Positions 56,669 to 64,000 of a stretch of DNA of 64,000 nt are shown piece by piece (position 1 is the stretch's first letter; the number at the start of each line of letters is the position of its first letter). The translations under genes and the position numbers were made by a program. The stretch comes from Mariannaea sp. PMI_226 (Eukaryota; Ascomycota; Sordariomycetes; Hypocreales; Nectriaceae), in assembly GCA_024336345.1 (NCBI GenBank), contig JANFOG010000006.1, positions 744,001 through 808,000 of the forward strand, read 5' to 3'. Below the pieces are notes generated by a model that was not told the origin of the DNA, did no database searches, and saw nothing but the letters and a program-made list of their open reading frames with translations.

Positions 56669-57933
56669 GGTCTCAGAGACAGGATCACAACCAGTTTGAC
56701 GGTCATTTTCCCGGGAATAGGGGCCGAAAACTCCTAGAAGAACACCTAAACGCGGTCTCATCGTCGAGAACCTGAAATAGAATCGAGACTGCCAGGCAAG
56801 AAATGAGATCGGACCTGTTCCTATGAGACCCACATGTACTGGGTTCGCTTGATCATGTGCTCATCGTGAAATGACATCGACGGATGTAGCGCGTGGCCTG
56901 AGCGCTAGGAAGATGCTCCGCACGGATGCTGAAAATAAGGTCAGGTACAGCTGGATGGTCAGCAACATGGAAAGACTTTGGGTGTAATGATCTGTATTTC
57001 CGTAAGCAGTTCTGTACTTATGTAGTAATGTACAAGGACTCCATCCTTACCAACATGTCTCTGCCCTGCCATGTGGTCATTAGCTGATGCTTCCCAAAAT
57101 ACCTCCCTTATTCCTCAAGAGTCTCCACATTCAACCGTGAGATAATCGAGGAAGTACGAGATACTCCCGTGTGCTACTCCGTACCTTATGTAACGACCGC
57201 GTCTCGGTGCTTTACGTATCCGGTACCTAATGGAAGGTACGTAATCTACCTACCTTAGAATAGGCAAACAACCAATTCCCTACCTTATCTTATCTTGTAC
57301 CTGCCTACTAAATAGGTGGGTATAAAGTCCTCGAGTCACAGACCGCTTGCAAACATTCTTCTGGAAGAAATACTGTTCAAGGTTCCTTCTCGATTATGCA
57401 GACTGATGTAGTCAAGGCACTTGCCTGCCTTGGGTATCGAAACACCTCCCTCAAGTACCTACCAAGTCTCCAGCATTTGATAAGGAGGCTAGGTAGGAAC
57501 CTGCAGCAAAAGTAGCCCAGAGTGAGCAGTCCAGGGAAAGTTGCCTTGCCCGTCTAGTAATGGTTGGTACCTACCTAATATTGTGATTAAGTCCCAGGCC
57601 AGGCAGGTAGTTGGTCAGCCAGATTGCCGACATATTCAGGGATCAAGTATTTTTACTATTGTTTTGCTTTTGGCATCCTCCAACTGCGGCGAGGGCTTTG
57701 GTCAGCAAATTACACAAAAGCAGCACACAAAATGTAAATCCATCTGACGCTGCGCCAGGAACCCTGGCCAACCAACCAACCAACCTGCAGCATCTTGCGC
57801 CAAGCCCTGTCCAATGCAGTCCAGAATGAGCCTTACAGATTACAGCAGCCCCCTTCCTTCCTCCAGGGAAGCCACCACAAGATCGTGTGTACATGCACCC
57901 GTGAACACCAGCCTGCAGAGGCGAGGTTTGTTT

Positions 57934-58017
57934 GAGTACCGGGCCGAACCCAGGTCCTGAATATCAGATCTCAGGCTGTCGCGCTTCAGCAAAGTAGTTA
58001 TGCTCTGCTACGGACTC
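57934..58017 (-). other. Degenerate tRNA-like element
   Basis: On the minus strand the ends pair as a 7-base acceptor-like stem (GAGTCCG with CGGACTC interrupted by one extra T). Inside are an A-box-like TAGCAGAGCAT, a stem CCTGA/TCAGG, and a T-arm-like CTGGG-TTCGG-CCCGG whose loop is two bases short. The linker before the anticodon-like stem is far too long for a functional tRNA. A tRNA pseudogene or a tRNA-derived SINE head are possible; so is chance. Confidence 0.25.
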
Positions 58018-61000
58018 TCAGAGGCGCCTCCTGTCAAGCAACCTACGCAGGACTCGAATCAGGAATTAAGCATTGGCGGCTCAACGCGATGGGCCGGGGA
58101 AGGGATTTGGAATCCACTCTGGGCCAAAAACGGCGTCCGTCTTGGTGGATAAACAGAGAGCATCGACCTGCTGCTGGCCTAATGCGCGGTGCGCGTTCCA
58201 TCCAAGGCATGTCTTTTCCTTACACAGGTGCTGACATCCACAGCAGCAACATCACATGCACGTTTTGCAAACACACGCTCCACCTCGATCCCGCTGGTAT
58301 GCTAGTATACTGGGATTTTGGGAGAGATTGCTTCTGCAAACCTTAGAGAAAGTGTGACGCAGGCTCTCTCTGGCCTGAATGGGCCAGGATCTGGCTCATG
58401 CCTCGTGGCCCATCTCAGATAATGGGATTGTAAGGGATGCATATTTATCCTCTCAGCCTACTGAGTGCCTATCCACATGATCATGAAAGGTGGCCCGACC
58501 TTTGTTCGACTCCAATCAATAACAGAAAACCGTCACCTCACCTCACCTCACTTGATTTCATTTTTGCCTCGCCTTACCTTGCCTTACCTCGCCTCACCGC
58601 AGCTTAGCTTATAACATTCATCCCTGCCATTTCATGAGCCCCGATTCCATACGAAGTATTGACAACTCGGTAAGAAGTGGTCTGTAATTAGAAATTTTCT
58701 TTTTATGAGGATTGAGCGCTAAGCCTGAGATTCAACTATTTCGGTCTGTTCAAGTCGCCTAGCTCGACTCTTTTTTTTCGTAGGCGATACCATAATACAG
58801 GCAACAGGGCTCTGCGGCCCCTATAACATATCCCTTATATCAAATAATCAGCCTTCGTACCATGAGGACTCCATCAATATGCAATTTGCCGACGGGGACG
58901 TTGCACAGCGGTTGTCGATACCAGGCAGGTTAGTCTGGGCTTGTATCCGTACTCGCTATAGATTATTCCGCCTGGTAATGGTTGCCAAAGTCAAGACCAC
59001 AATATGCAAAAGCTTCTCTTGACAGGCATATGGACAGCGGGGCCGGAGCACGGTGAGGCTAGGTGGATCCTTCGCCTCGAGCTTTCGAACCACCAGGAAC
59101 CCATCACCCTCCGAGAGAGCGGAACAAGACGTTTCCCTGGAGGTATAGACCTCGTGCCCTAATTATGTATCCACAACGAGCCTCTTTCGCGAGTCAATCC
59201 GGAAGCTTACGATGTACGAGGTAGTAACTACGCTGTAATTGGCGTCAATCTGTGTGGATCGAAACTTCCGGGATCGGGACTATGGTCACCAGATATTCTT
59301 GTCATAGTCAATACCTATTCACCAATCATCTTCTTTGCTCACCTTACTTTTTCACAATTGAGATCCCTTTATCACTTTTTCTCAGGAACCAGGCAACTTG
59401 CTCAAAAACTCTCCCCTGGCGTGGGGGGGAAGGGGAGCTCTCTTCCGGCAGTCCACCATTCCAAGCCCGCGTGCGTTCTGAGTGTGTGTGTATGTTGTGT
59501 GTGTGTGGCAATTGCCTAGTGATGCAGGTTATAGTGGAAGTGACCTTGGCTGTGTTGTGGCAGCTTGCGTGTGAGTGTGTTTGCGTGCGTGTGGCCCGCT
59601 GGGTACAGTCTGGTCATCATCAGTGGAGGAGTCTACGTCATGGTGGGAAAGGACGTCATTCTACAACATGTACCATGCTGTATGTGCTGACAATAATGAA
59701 GAGCAGCGATAAATGTTTATAATTGGAAGAGACACACGCATGGCAAGTCTTGGATGAGAGAGCATCAAGAACAAGTTCGCTTCTAACATTCGACTGGTCA
59801 ACCGATAGCTGGCAGTATTTCATGGCCAATTCAATGCCTCTGAAAGGAAGGGAGGTCTAGGCCAATGACCCAGCAAGCACCTAGGTAATCAACAATGCGA
59901 CTGGCCAACAGCTCACCATTCAAGGGTACATGGTACCTAACACAATTACGAACCTAATTGACCCGGAGGCGATGGTTGGAAGGCTGGGAGGAGGGTCAGA
60001 TGGTCTCATGACCTGTCCCATGCAACGCTAACAAATGGCCGGGTTTAGGTTCGTACAACCACGACCTCATCTGATCAGAAAGAATCGGCAACAAAAGAAA
60101 AAAAAAAGGGGGGACTCGGAACTCCCTGTTGAGCCATTCAGCCACTAAAGAGTACTGGCCAACTGAGTTCTTTTTTCATAAGGTATGTAGTAAGCTTCAC
60201 CACTGTCACAAGATATTTATCATGTACGGGAACCACCTAGCGCACGGAATCTCACTGGGCACGACCCGCCAAAGCCCAATACTGCAAAGCAAGGTCTTTC
60301 ATAGCCTGCCAATTCCAATTCGCCACGGCTATTCGCTGCGTTCAAGTGCAAGGGAAAAAAAAAAGAGGGCTATGTTGAAGAGCTCACACCTAGTCTCATC
60401 AGGCAAACGTATCGATGGCTTAGTAGATAGAGTTGGAGCTTCTCACCTACTATGTGATCAACACATTATACGGCACGGATTACAGAAAATGAAGCTGGTG
60501 CAAGAGCTCAGATCGCTTTCACTTCTGATTCGACCATAGCAACTGCGAATGATGTGCAGTAGGTAGTTACATGCGAGGCGATGTCCTAGACGCCACTGAA
60601 GTACCTCGTTACAATGTGCACAACATGATGTTACAATGCCGCTGAAAGAAAATGGGCTCTCCATGCTGCTTGTCGCAACCTGGTCCATGAAACGAACTGT
60701 CTTGTGGTGGCATGTTTGCCACAGCTCTGGTATCGCTGTGTCACCCGATGAAGTACTACCTTTACATGGCGAATTCCAGCAATGTCATTCGTAAACAAAC
60801 TCCCGTCTCTGACAAGGGTCAACAAATACATCTGTTGACATTGGTACGGATTACTTAGGCGAAGGCCAGAATCGACTTTGATGTCGTGCATTATCTCATT
60901 TCATTCACGGTTCAGCATCAAACATTGGTGGCATGCATCCATAACCCAATATTTCTTGTTGGTCTCCATACACACCAGTTTTCTGTGTTTCGTATTTTTT

Positions 61001-63775
61001 CAATCAATCTTACTGGCTGTTTGGGTACCGATCAAAACCATCATCCCCTGATCCTTGGATTTCTCGGTCAACTCTGCCTCCAGTGTATGCGCCGAACAGC
61101 TACTCGTTATTGATATTATCCAGCAGAGCGCAAAGGGTTTTCCTCTCTCTCATTCACCCATTGCTGTGGCCCCATTTTTTTCGACGCAACTTGAAAGTAT
61201 CTCGAAAATGGACATGTCTGTCCTGTTTCTGATATAGCCATTGACTTGATGGCAGGGAAAAAAATTACAGCAAAATGGTAATTTGTCGACAGCTAACAGC
61301 AGGACAAGGTTGGTGATCAGTACTTGGTCTGACCATTGGTTCGTGGTCAAGGGTGACCCAAAAGTACATGGATGTGTGTCTGTCGATCAGCCGGGTAACT
61401 TAGCTGTCCTGGCCCTTCCCAAAAGCGTTGGTGAGGCCTTCAAGGGACGGGTATGTCCATCAACATGGTGTCAGCACGATCAGGGCACATGGTGAAGGTC
61501 CTCTCTCTCTCGGTTGGCTTGCGGGAAACCATCCCTGCCTGTTCTTACTCAAGGTCGGCCGCGCTTTTCTGGGTACATCTCAGACAGTACAAGATCCCAG
61601 GTCAAGGGGCCCTTCCCTCGTTGAAACGATGGAACGGTACCACAACCCTAGTTGAGATCGTGACATCCATCACCGTGAAGCCTAGTCCCTCCCGAATAAA
61701 ACAACTCTTTGCCCTGGCCCGATAGTGTTCAGCACAAGCCTGGAGACACGCCCGTTTCAGTAACGAGTGCACAGCGACCTGGGTCCATCAGATGGGTACA
61801 GCGCAAGAATGGGCTGCTTTAATCCATCTGATGCCTTGTGATCATGCCCATCCACCAGGTCACGGCGTGTCGCAGTTCCCTTGCAGCAAGCAACCTGCGG
61901 CTACCTCCAACAACATCACGAGGTTGAGGAGATACTTCGTTTATTGTCTCTTCCATTTCTCTTTCGAGAACGCAGCGTGACCAAGCCCGACGTGATGACT
62001 TGTTCGCCGCAGGATCGACTGGACCAGATCTTGCGTCTGATAATTAAGGCAAATATTCCAGGTTGAGTGGTGTCCGCCTTACCTACCAGTCAAAAGGCAG
62101 TATAGGGTAGATTATGTGCCAAGAGGCCGACTACCAGCCAGAGCTGTTTCGATCTACACTACCACTTTGCGACAATAGATCTCATCTCCCCTTGCAGCAA
62201 AGCATCGCAAATACCACAATGTATTGATTTTCTTCTTGCTCTCTTTTTTTTTTTTTTTTTGTTAGGGTGGGGGGTTAGGGGGGGACGCACAGAAAATTAA
62301 CCTGCTTTATTCTAGTTGACTGTCAATTCCGAACCAGGCAGATTCGGCTCAAGAAGAAGCAACCCTACCAGTCATGCTCAGGGCGACGAACAGTGAATAA
62401 GGCAAACATACCATATCGCTGCCCATGCGCTTCGCCCCCCCTGAAATATGTAGGGTGACGTGTTGGATGTCCACTGAGGCCTCAACAGTGGCCGGTGAAG
62501 TGCGTCCCCTGTACATAACTACCATCACACCTCCCCGACGGGAATACCAACAGGGCACTTACACATGCCGTACCCAAGACTCGCCTGGGCCTCTTCTGCG
62601 CCCGGGCTGAAGATGCACCGAAGAATAGAGGCATGGAGTGTCTCGATACCGAGCCAGCCAGACGCTTCTATACCGTACTCCATACCCGACAGTCCGGTTG
62701 CAGTGATACGAGTACGATGTGTTGATAGCAAGCTCATGGACTATTTTGTGGTTAAACGGCTCGCACATCGAGCGGCCTCAAGTCATTGGAGAGGGACATG
62801 TATGTTTCTATTATCAGAAACCCCTCTCCACGAAATGCCGGCGGCTGTCTCTGTTTATTACTGGGGCTTTCTGAGAAGCAGCCCAAGGTTGGAAGTCCTT
62901 AAGCAACATTATACCACGCATGCTCTGACTCGCCATGGCTTGGTCTTTGCCTGCCCCCTAGAGAGGGCGCGCGTAAGAAGACATTGACGCCCAACAGATA
63001 AGTTACATGAACTAGACCAAATCTTTTCTACATACACACGAGTCCCTGTATGTGCCACACACATGCAAGGAGTAGGGATGTACTGTATGTAATCGAAGAG
63101 CACGGGCACACGAGAGGCCCATGCTCGTCCCGTAACTGGATCGAAGCGCAACCTGAATAGGTGAGCCCAACCTGGAGTTGAGTTGAGTCTTCCTCCAATT
63201 GAAGCAGGACATTGCTTTGGCTTGGCCAGACCGAACCGAATGAATCCCCGTCATACGTTCTCTGGCCCCCAGGGTCGACTGTGGCCCGTCCCTCAAACCC
63301 TCGTGGCTCACTGAATTTCATCTCCGACTCTCGTGTTGCACTCTGAGACGACCATAACTGCCTTGTGCCTACATCCGACCAAGGTATGTATAGTCTTCGA
63401 AGGACAATATTAGATCGTCATCTCTTAGTGACTCTTGGCCTGGCTTTTGCATGCCTTTTGCCTGACTTGACATTGGATCCATTGATTTCACGGTACGAAG
63501 TACGTAACTCCTTTTGTATTTACATGCTCGGACGTCTAGCTAGGTACTCTACCCCCTACGTTTCTATAATCTCTATTTTTTTTGTTTCTTTTTTTCAAGC
63601 AACCACCTTGTATCTACGCTCTTCAACATATCGGGATCAATCGTGATAAATCCTACTTCGCACAGGAGCAATAAGCTTCCTATCAGCTCTGTGCTGTCAC
63701 GATGGCTGGTTGTACCAAACTCTTCGCAACCAATGTATCAATCAGTCATTGACCTTGCCCTCCCCGTTCCCATCT

Positions 63776-63796
63776 CCCCCCCCCCCCCCCCCCCCC
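63776..63796 (+). repeat. C21 homopolymer
   Basis: Twenty-one consecutive C, followed by CCC-rich sequence. Likely slippage repeat; true length uncertain for technical reasons. Confidence 0.85.
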
Positions 63797-64000
63797 TCCC
63801 CCCTGACCTGTAAAAAAAAACATCATCTCACAACTCCGTTTTTCGATTCACGGTTTGGCTCATGCACGCACCACCTCGTCCTACTTCCGAATCCGCATAT
63901 GCCTTGCACCACATTCAGCGACGTGCATCAAGCCCACGACAATGTCCGAGGTTACCGGTTCGCCCAACCCGCCTCGCTAGCTTGCCGACATAACCTCCCC

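Larger units (their letters stand above)
54135..64000. other. Large interval with no recognised gene
   Basis: About 9.9 kb in which I recognise no complete gene. Open frames are short and lack domain character. Seen here: a GGATGT hexamer repeat (about 55206-55240), TAGGTAGGT/TACCTACC tracts (55541-55550, 55806-55835, 57240-57315), a GAAA tetramer repeat (56640-56668), TACTCCGTAC (57175-57184), TACGAAGTA-type motifs (58650-58658, 63493-63503), CCTCA/CTTAC pentamers (58533-58610), TG repeats (59483-59508), T16 (62247-62262), and C21 (63776-63796). Composition looks balanced, not the AT-rich state left by repeat-induced point mutation. Possible content: non-coding RNAs, degenerate genes, or a gene-poor spacer. 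Confidence 0.5.

Noticed and set aside
57541..58346. Short frames on + strand in the right-hand interval as genes
   Set aside because: Below 90 codons, no splice partners, and they overlap simple repeats and the tRNA-like element.
62250..62290. GGTGGGGGGTTAGGGGGGG as telomere-like repeat
   Set aside because: A single TTAGGG-like word in a G-rich run, with no tandem array.
1..64000. CRISPR array, rRNA operon, intact transposon, polyketide or peptide synthetase core gene
   Set aside because: None of the expected repeats, domains or terminal repeats were seen; a eukaryotic chromosome would not carry CRISPR.

Overview
This window comes from a filamentous ascomycete (Pezizomycotina), most likely a Sordariomycete. 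Genes are spaced by kilobases, carry short GT..AG introns (mostly 48-160 nt), and belong to families typical of these fungi: NMR1, ERG2, a YOR1-like ABCC pump, a lone RFTS-domain protein, a 394-residue GSK-3 with the exon layout expected of filamentous fungi, and a DUF3500 protein. Intergenic DNA holds pyrimidine tracts, TACC/GGTA repeats and a recurring TACTCCGTAC 10-mer. Order or genus cannot be fixed from the sequence alone.

Layout. 1-2.4 kb: nmr1 (+) behind a 977-nt stretch with no ATG. 2.4-6.5 kb: no gene seen. 6.5 kb: intron-containing tRNA-Arg(UCG) (-). 7.3-8.0 kb: ERG2 (-). 9.3-11.4 kb: IES1-like INO80 subunit (-). 12.7-13.6 kb: POM34-like nucleoporin (+). 14.6-15.0 kb: small conserved-looking protein (+), convergent with a six-exon FAH-family hydrolase (15.3-16.6, -). 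17.6-19.0 kb: DUF3500 protein with a GC-AG intron (+). 21.8-25.0 kb: NTA1-like N-terminal amidase with a 13-nt micro-exon and a very long disordered tail (+). 28.6-29.8 kb: CSI2-like membrane protein (+). 31.2-35.8 kb: YOR1-like ABCC transporter (-). 38.3-39.0 kb: exosome CSL4 (+). 40.4-41.2 kb: SEC2-domain protein (+). 42.1-43.7 kb: PUS4 tRNA pseudouridine synthase (-). 44.9-47.3 kb: RFTS-domain protein (+). 47.8-50.5 kb: cap-binding CBP80 (-). 51.8-53.3 kb: GSK-3 (-). 53.3-64 kb: 10.7 kb in which I recognise no gene, with simple repeats, one degenerate tRNA-like element and a possible gene remnant.

The genes are mostly unlinked housekeeping functions: RNA processing (CSL4, PUS4, CBP80, tRNA), chromatin (IES1, RFTS), signalling and nutrient control (GSK-3, NMR1, NTA1), membrane and secretion (ERG2, CSI2, SEC2, YOR1-like, POM34). 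The only metabolic neighbourhood that might be functional is the FAH hydrolase, the small protein facing it and the divergent DUF3500 gene at 14.5-19 kb. There is no secondary-metabolite core gene, intact transposon, CRISPR or rRNA. The strongest unexplained signals are non-coding: long ATG-free leaders upstream of nmr1, CSI2 and GSK-3, the dispersed TACTCCGTAC motif, and an open-frame retained-intron option in the RFTS gene. Exon junctions were placed by reading splice consensus plus frame continuity; all spliced lengths are multiples of three.
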